Origin: Daphnia carinata
Lineage: Eukaryota > Arthropoda > Branchiopoda > Diplostraca > Daphniidae
NCBI RefSeq assembly: GCF_022539665.2
Contig: NC_081339.1
Coordinates: 1,488,001-1,552,000 of the forward strand
Direction: 5' to 3'
DNA: 64,000 nucleotides
The translations under genes were made by a program, and so were the position numbers. This document shows positions 43,854 to 57,336 of the stretch, one piece after another (the first letter of the stretch is position 1; each line of letters starts with the position of its first letter). The notes under the pieces were generated by a model. It saw only the letters and a list, made by a program, of their open reading frames with translations, searched no databases and was not told where the DNA came from.

Positions 43854-45116
43854 GACAGTGCTACCGTCCGCCACACGTAGCTAGAGGTTTCGACAGACGT
43901 ATCCCGAAAATCGACAAACCTACCCCGACATACGTAACCCTGGACAAAATGGAAAAATATCTCCCGTCAAAGCTACCCTGACATATGTACCCAATAAAAA
44001 CTTTAAAAACGCTCCCGAAACATCTACCACATTATAAATACACTACAGTTTCAACCGTCGTATGTAGCCTTTTGTTTTATTAAGACAGACATACCTACCC
44101 GTTGGTTTAAAACTGATCGACACACCTATTCCTTCGATTAACACAGTCCGACATACCTACCACTTCGATGGAAATTGAACAACACACCAACCCCTCCAAT
44201 TAAACTAATCTGACATACCCACCTCTTCGTTGGAAACCGGGCGACACACCTACCCCTTCGCTTAGTTGAGGCCAACAAACCTACCCCTTCGTTTTTAAAA
44301 ATACGACTTACCTTCCCCTACGTTCAATTTAGCCCGACACACCTACCCATTTATTACAGACGTTTTTATTTATGTATCTAGACTGGCTGAACTCTACCTC
44401 TGATAAGCAGTATCCGTTTTTAATCATATTTTGTTCTGTACAAATATAAGGTAATGAAACAAGATGATATAATGTCCATGTAAAATACCCTACTGTTTGT
44501 ATTATTTGATCAGATTCAACAATATTTTGATGCTATAAAGGGGGTTACAAAGACAGACTGGAAAGAATTCAATGAAGAAGGTTCGTAGAAAATTCCTATT
44601 CAGGTTACCGTCTCCATACTATTATTCGTTACCATGAAATGACGAATGAAACTACTTATGCCTTTTGGTTTGTTTGGGAATTGTGGGCAGGAGACATGAT
44701 AGCCGACTTATGCCCTAGTAGAACGTGATATTTTTTTATATCTAACAGATATCAACTTGTCTTATTACTGGATCTGGTTAGCTAAGACAACTGTAAGCCT
44801 ATAGTACGATATGTCAAATATTGGTTTAATTTACTGATGTCCACCAGATGTCTACATGCTGTATTATGAAAAACATCTTTCCACGTTTTCCCTCCATAAA
44901 CTGTTTTCGGAATTACAACAACAATTTTGTGTGACACTGTAAACAACAGTTAAAAAGTATGTTCCCAAAATCGATAATTACAAAAGCATGTGCGCCACGG
45001 GGCGCATGCCTTCAATCATGAACGATCATGACGCATGCCGCAAATCCCAATCATTTAGATTATCGCGATCATCGTTATCCGAAACGAGTTCTTGAGCTTC
45101 ATCTAAATGCCCAAAA

Positions 45117-45428
45117 CTAAAAGTTATCTACAAAGATTTCTTCATCTTCAGTAGAACCGTAATGACTTCCTTCAACATCACTATGTCTCCCAACGGATGA
45201 AACGTCAATACGTTCACCGTGACTCGACAAACTATCGCCAACAACAATACCAACATCCCCTACTTCCATATAATTGATTGGCGTCTCTTCCGGTAAATTA
45301 CCCACTCCCTCATTGTCACAAGTGACGGAATCATTTCCATTTCCATTTAGTTGTTCATCGACAATTCTACGAACTCTACGAGCTCTTTGTCTCGGACCAA
45401 CGAAATCTTTAACCTTTCGCTTATTCAT
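45117..45428 (-). other. Short open frame in the foldback-like element, possible transposase remnant
   Basis: 103 residues from an ATG at 45428: a basic start (MNKRKVKDFVGPRQRARRV) and a long acidic, low-complexity part. Beyond its stop, another frame on the same strand reads LDEAQELVSD and LNDWDLRHAS, which resembles the N-terminal part of some arthropod transposase-like proteins, but I cannot name the family. Likely decayed. Confidence 0.3.
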
Positions 45429-45795
45429 GGGTACTGCCGAAGAGAGTATGGATACAGCGATGAATGTCTACGAAAAACATAATGTTTATCTATGAATGAA
45501 AACTCACCTAAACAAGTGATAGGACAATGAAAACTGAAGGATTACAGTACCGTTATACTTGAGCGGGTAATACACTCGAAATTGGTTGGAAGAATGAAAT
45601 AAAGTAGTTGGTCCCTGCGCGAAATGCACATGTGAAAGCACTAGCTAAAACCAGAAAAATAGAAAGTTAAATTACGTACCGCAAAGCACAAAGAAGCAAA
45701 GTAGTATGGTGAAATTATTTTAGTGTTAAACTACCTTACAGTTCGTAAATAGGTTCCATAAAAGCTTATTGGCTTTGTGCAGATGCTAATATATA

Positions 45796-46759
45796 GGGGA
45801 GACCGGACCCATCTTGGACAGTTTCGGTTTTACCCCATTATGTACCATCCTACTTACGCGAAATAAATAAAATTTGTTAAAACTGAATCTACAACGTATC
45901 CGCTACCCCCTTAATTTTTTTCAGAGATGTAATATAATTTGTTTAGAATTTATTACCGTTTTTATTTTGCGGTGAGTTTCGACGAAATCGGGGTGACTTT
46001 GTACGGACACCTGTACAACTTTGGACGTGGTCAAAAGAGGTAGATTGTGTTGGATGAAAATTTTAATTTTTTTCATACTATTAACAACTAAATTAGCGAA
46101 CAATTTAAATGTAATTTTAATAGGATGTGACGTGAAATAAAATACTTTTATTATACCTGAAAAATTTCATTTTACTGATAAGGAAGACATAGGAGGAGGT
46201 GGAGCCAAGACAGAATCGATAATTTGGTAACAGAAATTTTTCAAGTTTTTTTCTCTGATTTGTCTTAGTCATGTTATATTCTAAATGTTTCCTTAAATTT
46301 CAAAATTTTAAATTTTCGCGCTTAGACTTGTCCCATCCCATGCACGCCTATTTGGTGTCCAGCATCACCCCTGCCGTTTGTACAAATTGGCCCCAAAAAA
46401 CGACTTTCGCAGAATAAATGAGTTTGTTGAAAGTTGAATAAGGAAAATTATTTTTCTTTTAAAATATTATTAAGAAAACTATGGTCTACTTACCTCTAAT
46501 ATCTATTAACGTATAATTATAGAATTACATTTTTAAAAATCATCGATTAAGAACGAAGAAAAATACAGACTTTTTTTGTATTTTTATTTTTTGTTAAAAT
46601 TTTCAATAAATAATACAGATACGGGAATCAAATTTTTACACCATGTATAAAAACCTATTTTGAACATATCATGTAATTATTATATTTTTATTTTGATAAC
46701 TTTATTTTACGCGGCACTGTTCAACGTGGAACAGTGTCCAATATGGGTCCGGTCTCCCC
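45796..46759. mobile_element. MITE with TA target duplication, nested in the foldback-like element
   Basis: The ends GGGGAGACCGGACCCAT and ATGGGTCCGGTCTCCCC are perfect 17-base inverted repeats, and weaker pairing continues inward. TA flanks both ends (45794-45795 and 46760-46761). Length is 964 bp with no coding content, which fits a Tc1/mariner-type MITE. Confidence 0.85.
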
Positions 46760-48063
46760 TACCACGAAACACTGTTTTTCAACTAATAAAAACCAACCTC
46801 AGTGATAAAGAATTTGGAGTAAAATCTCTTCTAGAGCAATCCAAAGGAAGCTGGTAATATCAATTCTTTTCAGAAATCAAATGAACGAAAAGAACTGAAA
46901 CTCATCTACGTATTGTCTGCTAGCGATGTTTAACAATAACATACTACATGTGAAAAACTAACTAAATCGATTGATTAGTTTAAGAAGGATGTCAAACTAT
47001 GTTTTTATCTTGAATATTCACAATACAGGAAGCGAAAAAAGAAGAGGTGGAGGCTTAACATTCCTGGAGAAACAACTGAAATTGACAGTGCGGAAGAAAT
47101 TTGCACTCAACCTTCTAGAAAAGTAGCAGTAAAGGCCCAACTATCAAAGAAATCTTCTCCTTAAAGGACGTTGACCAAACCCAATGCAGGTTCTCTTCCT
47201 CTCCCATAGCCACCAGAAGGTCATCGTTTAATAAAAAAGACTACTAACAGTTTTAAAAAATTCAACACCTGCAACCTGGTAAGTGAAAATTTATTCGATT
47301 CTATTTTCACCAATCTCTAACCGTATAATATTTTCACTTTTTGATAACAAAACTGCCACCACCACTTCCAAATATTGCAAACAGTAGGGTTAGCGGAAGC
47401 ATTTTGTTTCCTCATCTTATCTTCTTACGAGCAAAAAGATGATTAAAAATGGATGCTGCTTCTCAGAGGTAGACTGAAGCCAGTCTAAATACATTTTTAA
47501 AAAGCCCTGTAACAAAGGGGTAGGTGCGTCGGGCTCTAGGGTATGTAAGTCGGATATTCAAAACGAAGGGGTAGGAGTGTCAAACGCTTTAACCGAAGAG
47601 GTAGGTGTATCGGGGTGTATTAACCGCAGGAGTACGTGTGTCGATCAATTTCCTGCGAAGATGTAGGAATGTCGGACTGCATTAATCGAAAGGGTAGATA
47701 TGTCGGACTGTATTAATCAAAGGGGTAGGTGAATCGGACTGTATTAATATAAGGGGTAGATATGTCGCACTGTATTAATCGGAGAGGTACATATGTCGAT
47801 CAGGGTTCAGCGAAGGGGTAGGCTCGTCGGTCTCAGTTAAACAAATGGGCAGATAAGACGGCTTTTTTAATATCAATTATTAACGGGGTAATTGTGACGG
47901 AAGCATTATTCAGTTTGTTTCATGGGTAGATAGGTCGGGGTGGGTCTAACGGGAGATGATTTTCGTTTTCTGTAAGGGTAGTTCTGTCGGGGTAGGTCTG
48001 TCGTTTTTTGGGGGTAGGTCTGTCGAATCCTCTAGGTACTTCTGACGGGGGGTACCACTGTCT

Positions 48064-50807
48064 CTATCCTTGATCAGCTACAGTCCGGTGCGAAATACGA
48101 CATGCATCGACGATACGATAATTGGGCAAGATCAGTGTCGTTTATTCTTCCGCGATGTCGTTTCATTCTGTGTACCGGTGCTGAAACGACACACGGGAAG
48201 TGAAACTGTCACAAGGGAAATTTCTTATGTTGTAGCTTACAGCTGAACATTTAACTACAATAGATGTTCTTCCTTTTAGGTTATTGAAAAAATGCTAATG
48301 TATAAAAAGGCACCTTTACAAACTATTTTTCTACTGAGCAGCAAAGATCAGTCCAAAAATTTATGGATAAACGAGATAAAAAACAATGTGATCAAGGTTT
48401 GAATTCTGGTTTTCTCAATTTTTATTCCCTGCCCAATCGTGATCGGGCTAGTAAAGATGCGCGCACCGAAAAATTCTAAAAACTCACAGAGTTGAGTCAG
48501 TTACGTACACGACCAACAGAGCGCCTAGGCCTACGTGGATGTTTATAACTACCTTTATTGGTAAAACAAAAAAAAATTATCGGGATCGGGTACTTCTACT
48601 CAGTTCCAGCTTCACCACGTCGGTTAAGCAACACCAACTTTCATTTTTATTTAGCAATAGTGTTGGGAAAAGCCGACAACGACATTAAAAATAACGTTAA
48701 AATCGCGAGAAATTTTTTGAAAAAGAAATAATTAATTACGTTACCGTATAAATAAAAATATATCGCGGATTTGTTGATCATCATCCTTACTAATCGAATC
48801 GGCTTGTGTTACATTTTTCAATTCTAGTAATAAATGTATAGCAACAAGAGCAATGTAGTGTTACTTTAGTTCTTTCTATAATAATTTGATGCTAAAAAGA
48901 TTAGAAATAAATAGGTGGTTATTTAAAAATTGTAGAATAACTGTGCATTACCTTATTAGAACACTTTCATATCGAACTATAATTAATCATAGCTGAAAAA
49001 ATACTCGAAATTAAACTGTTCAGTCAACAACAAAAAATCTATCAATAAATTTTCATAGTATTTTCTCATTGTCAAAAAATGTTGACAGGTACGAAATCTG
49101 TTTTCCTCAAAGTTTGAGGTGTGATGTCTGGAGCAAAGCAGAATTGAATCAAACATTATCAGTTTTTAGAAGTGTGCGAAGTTTTAGAGTAATGCGAATT
49201 TAGAAACATAATCAGTTTCACCTTACGACTACCAAGAAATTCATTTTTGTTTGTTTTGTTTGTTTTGTTTTTGTTTGTTTGTTTATTTGTTTATTTGTTG
49301 TTTTGTTTCAAAGTCGCGTGTGAATATAAATCTACAATTGTAGTCAAATTCATTTCCACAGAAACGGTTTAGGGTTTTTAACCTAACCTAACCTAAAATA
49401 ATACTTCTTCGCAAAGAAAGAGCAAGTTCAAGAATAAATGCTGATAGATCACAAAAAGAAACAAAATTCGACGAACAGCTAGGCTTCGACTTAGATTAAT
49501 TTTCGTAAGAAACCAGGGACAACTTAATATAAAAATTATTGTAGAGGACGCCGAATTGCTAAAACTTTAGTATTCTAGAACATTTTCTTTAGTGGGCAAA
49601 GTATCAACATGTTAAGTAAATTAAAGTCTCCTTTGTTCTTCCCGCCTATGTTTCAAAACGCAATTTTTTAGAGGAACAATTGAGAAGTTTTCGACTACCA
49701 ACCCGGTTTTTGCTTGGGTAATGAAATTGCAAAACCGGTTCCATTTACTTAGTTTCTAACTCGTCTCATACCACTTTGCACTCCGCTTGCCTAAATTTTC
49801 TTTACTCGAAACTAACACTACTTTTACGCATTCTTAGCCACAAGATGGCGTTAGAAAATAATTTTTGTAGTTAGTTTTAAACACCCGTCTCCATTCAAGT
49901 CACTATTTCTGAAGATGGTGTGGTTAAACTCACTGTGACCAGCAAACCATCCTGGTCTACCAATCTTGAAAGTCTCCCCGAAGCGCCCATGAGGGACTTT
50001 TTTTTGCAGCAATCCGTGGACAAATCAATTTTTAGCGAACCAGGGCTGAGCCGTAAACGTGGAATGCAGAGCTATGGAGAAGCATAAACATTAAGGATTT
50101 ACAAATAAAATGCATCATTGCCATTTATTTGACAGCACTGTAATTTATCTAGTCGAATATCCAGGTAATTTTTTTTTAGTAACTAGGTATTATCATTGCT
50201 AGGTTGTCTTTTGGGGAAACTAGGTAAACGTAGCGTAATAAAAGCAGGTTTTACTAGGTAACTAGGTATTGCTAGTGTCTAATGCCGCCAGTACACCAGC
50301 TTGTGTTTGCTGTTAAGCCCTAGAATTCACCGTTGCTAAGGAATCACACATAGTGAGCCTTTCGCGTTCCTATTATTTTTACTATGGTTTTAACAACCGC
50401 AAAAATTTCTGATGAGAACATCACAACTTATTTATCTATGAGAGATGATAACTGAAGAACGCCCATTTCCATAGATGGCAGAAGGCATTTTCTTTATCTT
50501 TCTACATTAAAAGAAATCAAATGAGCTATTGGAACCTTTTCTTAAAAAGTATAATTGTTTTGCTAGCGGGCCCTGCGAGACTAGTCAGTTTCCTGCAGCT
50601 CTACCAGGCATCCCTTGGTCGTTCGGTTTCCACAGTTTTTATTGGCCCCTCCCGTTTCCATTGGGTTTCCATACTTTACCTTTCCATGTTCGCAGCACAC
50701 GGAATACTGGGCACCTTTGGTTCATTTGTGTTAACATTCTTCGAAAAAAGTTTGTGTTTTGTTCAAGATTTTTCGGCATTTTAGTGTGTTTTTTTTCCAA
50801 AGTCCTC
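48064..50807. other. Intergenic region upstream of HELZ
   Basis: No gene seen. It holds a TTTTG-type simple repeat (49246-49307), a short telomere-like repeat (49379-49396), a cluster of ACTAGGTA motifs (50180-50275) and, at the end, a TTTTAG that could be the acceptor of a 5' UTR intron about 35 bases before the HELZ ATG. AAGATGGCG near 49850 resembles a YY1/Pho site. Confidence 0.5.
49379..49396 (+). repeat. Short interstitial telomere-like repeat (CCTAA)n
   Basis: Three to four units of AACCT/CCTAA, the complement of the arthropod telomere repeat TTAGG. It is too short to be more than suggestive. Confidence 0.5.
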
Positions 50808-53800
50808 ATGGCTTTTTTTGACGAAGAGATTCCGCTGAACCGCAATGTGAGGAATCCAAATGATAAGATTGAGCTGTCAAGCAAATTTCGAGCACCTCCA
50901 AGTGGGTTAACTTCGCAAGAATTTCGGCTTTGCAAGCAGTTCGAGAAAAACAATACTTGTCGATTGGGTCCCCAGTGTGTTGAAGCCCATGGAGTTGAAG
51001 AGTTAAACGAATGGATCACATTTTGGAACACATTGAAGGACAGAATCAATTCACAATTAGAGAATAAAACAGTATGCAAGACATTTCTTCAGAAATTACA
51101 GTTTGATACAAGTACATCTGACAGATCTGAGTGCATGTTTGTTTCAAACTTGCCATTTGTAGACTTGAAACTTGAAGAAAATGTTAATGTGACATTGTCC
51201 ACAAAACCAGCTGCTACTAGTTGGGTTATATATCTGAAATCTCAAGAAAGTTTGCAAAATATTGCTTTGTTAGAGGACAATTACCGTGAAAATTTTTTTA
51301 TTCAAAGTGTATTCACAAGAGAATCCAATGTGAAATATGGGCACATCACAAAAAGCCGACAAGAGTGGAATAGCATTAGTTCTGAAAACCCTGGCACCAT
51401 CATCATAACCATCAAATTCAAATCAAACATTTATGGCTCCTTTAATCAAGCAATCATTTTTGATTTTGGATGTATTCCATACTTGTCACTTCATCTAAGA
51501 GTGGATGTGTATCCAGCAAATGAAGGCTTTGAGCTTAGTAAAGATGGAAAGCAATTAGTTGTCTCTTCAGAAAATCGGTGGACTGATGACAATGCTGACA
51601 TTTTTCGACTACCATCATCTAATTTGGAAGAGCATTGTCTGGAACTCCAAAAGAAATACCCTCAAGCTGGTCATAAGCTGAAATTCCCTGCTGCTTTTGA
51701 AACGACAGTCCTAAACCATGCCAATTACAAAGAGCGAATGCATTTATTGCTTTGTGTTGAAGAGCTTGCACAAGCACGAATTCTCTCAAGCTTCAATTTG
51801 ACAGGCAATGTTATTTTGACTACAAACTACATTCTGTCACCTGGTCCATTGTCAACAGCTAAATATTGCAATGGGGAAAACGAGCTATTTGCCAAGTTGG
51901 AACTGTCTTACAACATATCAGAGGATACACCAGCTGGCCGCTTGATTCTTAACAATTGCAATGTGGCATTGATATCCTTTGGAATGGATAGTCAAGGTAA
52001 ATTTGATTACAGCTTCTGTCCCTTCCCTTGATTTTGCTTTGCAGCTATCTCATTCTGTTGCTCTTCTTCTGGCAATCCCATACTGGCTTTTACAAAATAA
52101 AGAAAATTATTTTCCGGGGTTCAACCCTATTTTATGAAATTCCCAAATAATGTGTTCTGTCCGTACCCGTTTTTAACTTTTTTTATTCGTTTCTTTGTAT
52201 TTGTAGGTAAACGAAGAGCGTATGAATGTGTTATTGAGGATAAAACCAAGGATGCTATCTACTTACGACTAAACGAAAAATTGGTGACGGATTTTCAATT
52301 GAAACATGGATCCGAATTTAGGGTACAAGCGCAGTTCCAGCTAAATCGTGATGTGTTTTGTGAGAAACATTGGGCTATAGATCTTTGTACTACCAAAATT
52401 CTTTTTCCCGATGTATCAGTGTCATACAGGTAACGCATCGTGTTTTATTTGGCAAGTTGTAATAGTTTATACGCTGTCGTCTAACTTTGCATTTTAGCTT
52501 TGAGAGTCAAATTCCTGAAATGGTGACTAAATTAAACAGCCAACAACAGCAAGCTGTGGCTGCTATTTATTCCAATCCTCGAGAGAAAAGAGCGCCAATC
52601 GTAATAGCTGGGCCGTATGGTACGGGAAAGACGTTCACATTTGCACAGTGTATCAAGGTTATTATGGAGCAGCCTGATACGCGTGTACTAGTGTGTACGC
52701 ATTCGAATAGTGCAGCCGATTTATACGTAAAGGATTATTTGCATCCAATGGTTCAAAGTGGAATGACTCATTATCGCCCCTTAAGAATATTTTATAAAGT
52801 CAGATGGTTGGCAACAGTTCATCATTCTGTCATAGAGGTACGTTCGTCATCATTTAATACCATTTTGTTGGGCTTTGTTAACTTTTATGTTGTTACTGGT
52901 ATAGTATTCTTTGCGTGAAACCGATCCCACTAAAGCCTGCAGTTTCCGTCTCCCGAAATTAAGTGAGATCGAGCAACATCGCATCGTCGTTACCACACTT
53001 GCAACAACGAGTTACCTTTTGCAAGCTGGCGTAAAGAAGGGTAACCTCAAAGTTAAAGCGATTGATCAACAAAATTTTACTATTAATATGTCTCCTTGGT
53101 AGGCTATTTCACTCATATCTTAATTGATGAAGCAGCTCAGTGCACCGAATGTGATGTCTTAATCCCTCTCTCTTTGGCTGATGAACGCACTCGGATCGCT
53201 CTCGCAGGTGATCACATGCAATTGAGCCCAGAAATCTTCTCACAAGTAGCTCGGGAGCAACAATTTCAGGTATGCAAAGAAAACTTGCAGCTGTAGGTAG
53301 CTGACCTTAATATAAACCATATTTTAAACCTTTCATGGAGATCAAATATCGCTAACGACAACTTATTTACATAATAATAGTAGATAACCTTTTTTATTCT
53401 ATTTTTCACCACCAGTTTATTTGGTTTTTCATTTTTTTTTATGTAACAACATTATTGTTTATTTACGAAAATTTTAGGCATTTAATCAAGTTCTAATTTT
53501 TCACGATTCTTCATGTATCTGCTTTTAGATCCGTGATACCTTTTAACATAACATATCTGATCTTCTTGTAGGTTTCTTTGTTGGAACGGTTATATGATCG
53601 CTATCCTCAAGATTTCCCGTGCCGAATACTTCTTTGTGAAAACTACCGATCGCACTTTGCGATTGTTAAATTCACCTCTGAACTTTTCTATGACAACCGT
53701 TTAAAAAGTATTGGGAAGAACGAGCAGCATGCCGAATTTTACCCGCTTACGTTTCGGGGGGCTAAAGGTAAAAAAAAAAACGAACAAACAAAATCATCCT

Positions 53801-56800
53801 TCTTCAAGTATCTGTGTTGTCCTTGTTCAAGCGATCATCGGTCCTACGATGATCGTATTATTAACCATGGACATTGAATCCTTACATTCTACTCTAAATA
53901 TCCGCGTACGCTTTTCAAATTTCAGGCGAAGATGTACAGGACCCTAACAGCACATCAATTTACAACATGGCCGAAATTTATGAAATCGGTGAAGTGGTGA
54001 AAAAATTGCAAGACACATGGCCTCACGAGAGCTGGGGTTCTTTTGACGAGAACTCCGTCGGGATCGTAAGCCCATATTCAGATCAGGTATCCCGGATACG
54101 CGTGCATCTTCGTCACAGGAAACTCTTTGGCGTCAACGTGGAGAGAGTTTTAAATGTTCAAGGTAAATGAATTTATTTTTTCTCGGGTGTGGCTGAGTTT
54201 CGTTAAAGCATGAAGCATACGGCCATTTTGGATTGCATGTAGTACCAACAGAGGTTGGATAGTTAACACTAGAAATGCCTACGTAGTAGTAAGTAACTTT
54301 TTAAAAAGTTAGTTACTCTATGAATTCAAGCGATGAAGCAGTAATGCGACATTGTTTAGGCGAGTGAGCATAGGAGGGTGTTTGATATTTTACTCGCCCA
54401 CAGAAGATGGGCGACCACGGTTAGTAGCGCGCCTGCATAATATTTCGTTCCGTTAATGATCACGCTTCTTGGCTATACTAGACGTTTGAAGTTTTGTTTC
54501 ATTTCTTTCTTTGGTGTTGTGTACATTCTTTAATTGTGTTATTCAGGGAAGTGATGTAACATTCGATTGGAGTCACAGTAGGGTCAGAGAACTATGTTTT
54601 GTCCGAAACATGTATAATGCGCATATCTGTGAGATATAAAATTTCGATCCGTCTATGCCTGTTTTAGGTAAACAATTCCGCGTCATAATATTGAGCACTG
54701 TGCGGACACGCAATACCTGCGTCAATGAAGAGAAAGAACGGAAACGTCGAAAATGCCATTTTCTGCAAGCTGGGAAAGACGATCATGAAACTGAAGAAGA
54801 AGAGGAAAACGAAGAAGACGAGGAAGCTCAGTTTGGCTTCTTGTCATCAGCTCGCCTCATGAATACAGCCGTGACACGAGCACGCAGCTTGGTCATAGTT
54901 GTTGGAGATCCCCTAGCTCTGTGCTCGATTGGGAAATGCAGGTAATATGTCTATTTAATCTAGTAAATCCATCATTGTTTGAATCAAGCCAGGCTAGAAC
55001 ATCTTTATGACAATTATTTCGCATTTCGTTGCGCTACCACTTGCCGAGAAAATCCATTCCGAAAGGATTTAGATGTCCTAATTAAAACCATTTGGTTTGC
55101 AACATTTGATGGCATATCACTTGGGTACTTCTCAGCGTAGTCTTTTTTTTTTTTTTTTTTTCATAGAAATAGTTACTGCTCTTAAGACTCTACACTAATA
55201 TTTTTGTTCGTCTGGTAATATTTTCAATATCGTAAAAAAAGGTAAATTCGCGGTTTGGGATGATATTCGTGACAAGCATGTACAACTGCATGTCCAAAAA
55301 CAAAATTTTTATTCGTACATATTTTACACACTGAAGACGTAAATATTTGTTTTATATGCTCCATGCAAGAAATCGATGTGTAATTGGATTCATTTGATAC
55401 GACCTCTGTTGCCCGCCATTTTTTAAGCCGTTAGCTCTATTTGTTACTCAATTAAATCCCCATCGTAAGTTGCCTTGGAGAGGTGTAAAGTTTGAACAAA
55501 ATACGTCGTATACGGATTTAAAATCGGATATTAAAAATAACCATTTTTTTTTTTTAATGTAAACTAATCATAGTAATAATAATAATATGAGTAGCTTTTG
55601 CTGATTAACTAGGTCGACGTCCGCCAGGGTGCGTGTGAGAGGTGATCCCTACCTCTAGCTGTCTAACATTTTCTCGTCTTTCTTTAAATAGCGCCGGTTT
55701 GATTTGTCGTCGTTAATTGCCCACATCAAACGAAATTGAGACACGTAGTTGGCGACTGAGACATCTTGTCAAGCATTCACTGTGTGATTGTCGATTTCGT
55801 TTTTCACTATGTGAAGTTTGTCCACTTTCAAACAATTTACGTTTATTGTCAATGTTAACTCATTCATCTTAGTCAGGTATTGTTAGGACCTATACCCTGT
55901 TGGCCCGTAATTCTTTTTGATTTAATGAGTGACCACGTGGTTCGATTGCCTTTACCTTTTATAAGGATTATGCGTCAGTTCTATTGTTCACCGGTTTTTT
56001 ATTATTATTATTATTATTATCATTATCATTTATGTGTTTTATTATTGCTATATATATATATTTTTTTTTTTCGCCTCAACAGGAAATTGTGGCAACGATT
56101 TATTGAAGCGTGCCGGGATCAAAATTCACTCTTCGGAATATCGTGGATGCAATTGCGTTCACACCTTGACGCCCTTGAAATGAAGAAACTTTATGGACTG
56201 AATCCAATGGCGCCAGAATTTGTGCCTAAAGTAATACGTGCTGGGCAGTCATCTCGAGCGGCTGGCTCATCGTATTCCCCAAGCTTAATTATGTCGACAC
56301 AGCAGTACCCCATCGGATTGCCTCCTTTCTGTTTGCCACCCCCATCTACTGCTTCGGCAACTGCTGGCATTCCGCCTTTCCCACCACCACCTTTTTATCA
56401 ACAACAGCGGTTTAATCCGTGTAGCCCACATCGTCAATCTCAGTTGAATCATTCTCTAGCAGCTCAGCCGCACAAACCCAGGCCTCGCATTCTTCCGTTC
56501 AGTACGAAATCACCCAACTATAGTAATCCACATCTGCCTGCACCGATTGTTCCCCCGCCGGTGGCCAACCATTCGTTTGGCAACTTTGCTACGGCGTCCA
56601 ATGCAACGTTCTCACAGCTCAATACCTCCTTCCAGGTAAGAATTACGTCTTTCAGTCGAATTCGATAATCGCTCACGTTTTATTATCCTTATTGTTCAGA
56701 ATCTGCATATGTCACCAAGGTTTTCGACGAGTGCACACAGCCAGCAATTGCATGAAATGAACCTATTCCGTGGCTTCGACATTTCGTATACTGGTCCCCT

Positions 56801-57336
56801 GAACCGCGATGATTCCATCGAAGTTGGTGGGACTGCACACAGAGCTATCTCCAAACCACTAACCGTCCAACAGCTGGAGGCTGCCTTGTTGAAAGAGACA
56901 CAAATGTCGTCTAAGATGGAGTCTTGGCCAGTATCACCTGGCAATGAATCTATTTGGACACCTCTCAGCGGTCCATCGCTTTGGGACGGTGCGGTTTTCT
57001 CTAAGGTATGATCGTCAGACTTGATTAAAAAATGTACTAAAATTGAATTTTTGCTTTTCTCTAACGTGGTGATGTGTTTGGCAGGAGGAAGAGATCAAGA
57101 ACGACACGGTACCCCTATACTTACGCACGTCAAATAGCAACAGCCAAATGTCAGACGACGAAATGGATATGTTGGTCAATTCTTTTGTAAAGCCTGAAGA
57201 AGTCGATTCAGATGATGGAGACATCCCGTTGTGGGCGGACGTAAACTTAGAACCGAACGAGGATATCGAGGTCAAAACGCTTCAATTTGAAGAATCGGTC
57301 CTCCGCTCACTCCGGAAAGAGAATCTGATTGAATAA
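50808..57336 (+). CDS. HELZ: HELZ-type CCCH zinc-finger RNA helicase, 11 coding exons
   Basis: Exons: 50808-51996, 52207-52429, 52498-52837, 52905-53040, 53103-53269, 53572-53767, 53926-54162, 54668-54941, 56083-56635, 56700-57005, 57085-57336. All introns are GT-AG and phases match; the total is 3873 nt, 1290 residues. ATG 50808 gives [11 protein letters not shown]; the frame is open upstream without a better ATG. CCCH finger C42-C51-C57-H61; a beta-rich region; UPF1-like SF1 helicase with Walker A GPYGTGKT (about 510), DEAAQ (about 638), GDHMQLSPE, and [12 protein letters not shown] and NTAVTRARS motifs, split by an acidic insert ([14 protein letters not shown]). A PAM2-like motif [10 protein letters not shown] (about 960), which binds the MLLE domain of poly(A)-binding protein, precedes a Pro-rich tail. 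These features fit HELZ, a cytoplasmic mRNA-regulation helicase. It is shorter than human HELZ. The last exon is acidic. Confidence 0.92.
54942..56082 (+). other. Largest HELZ intron
   Basis: 1141 bases with a T run (55143-55160), TTATTA repeats near 55998-56017 and a TATATATA stretch near 56050. No nested gene seen. Confidence 0.8.

Larger units (their letters stand above)
43854..48063. mobile_element. Foldback-like DNA element with minisatellite inverted arms
   Basis: The left end GACAGTGCTACC and right end GGTACCACTGTC are inverted, and the match runs inward through CTAGAGG.TTCGACAGAC and CGACA.ACCTACCCCGACA. Both arms (about 43854-44350 and 47510-48063) then consist of degenerate repeats of about 34-36 bases with the core GACA(C/T)ACCTACCCCTTCG in the left arm and its complement in the right. 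This arrangement resembles Drosophila foldback elements. No clear target duplication is seen. The interior holds a transposase-like fragment and a nested MITE. Confidence 0.75.

Noticed and set aside
43900-44350. CRISPR-like spaced repeats (about 35-base period)
   Set aside because: Repeats are degenerate, the genome is eukaryotic, there are no cas genes, and an inverted array at 47510-48063 shows they are transposon arms.
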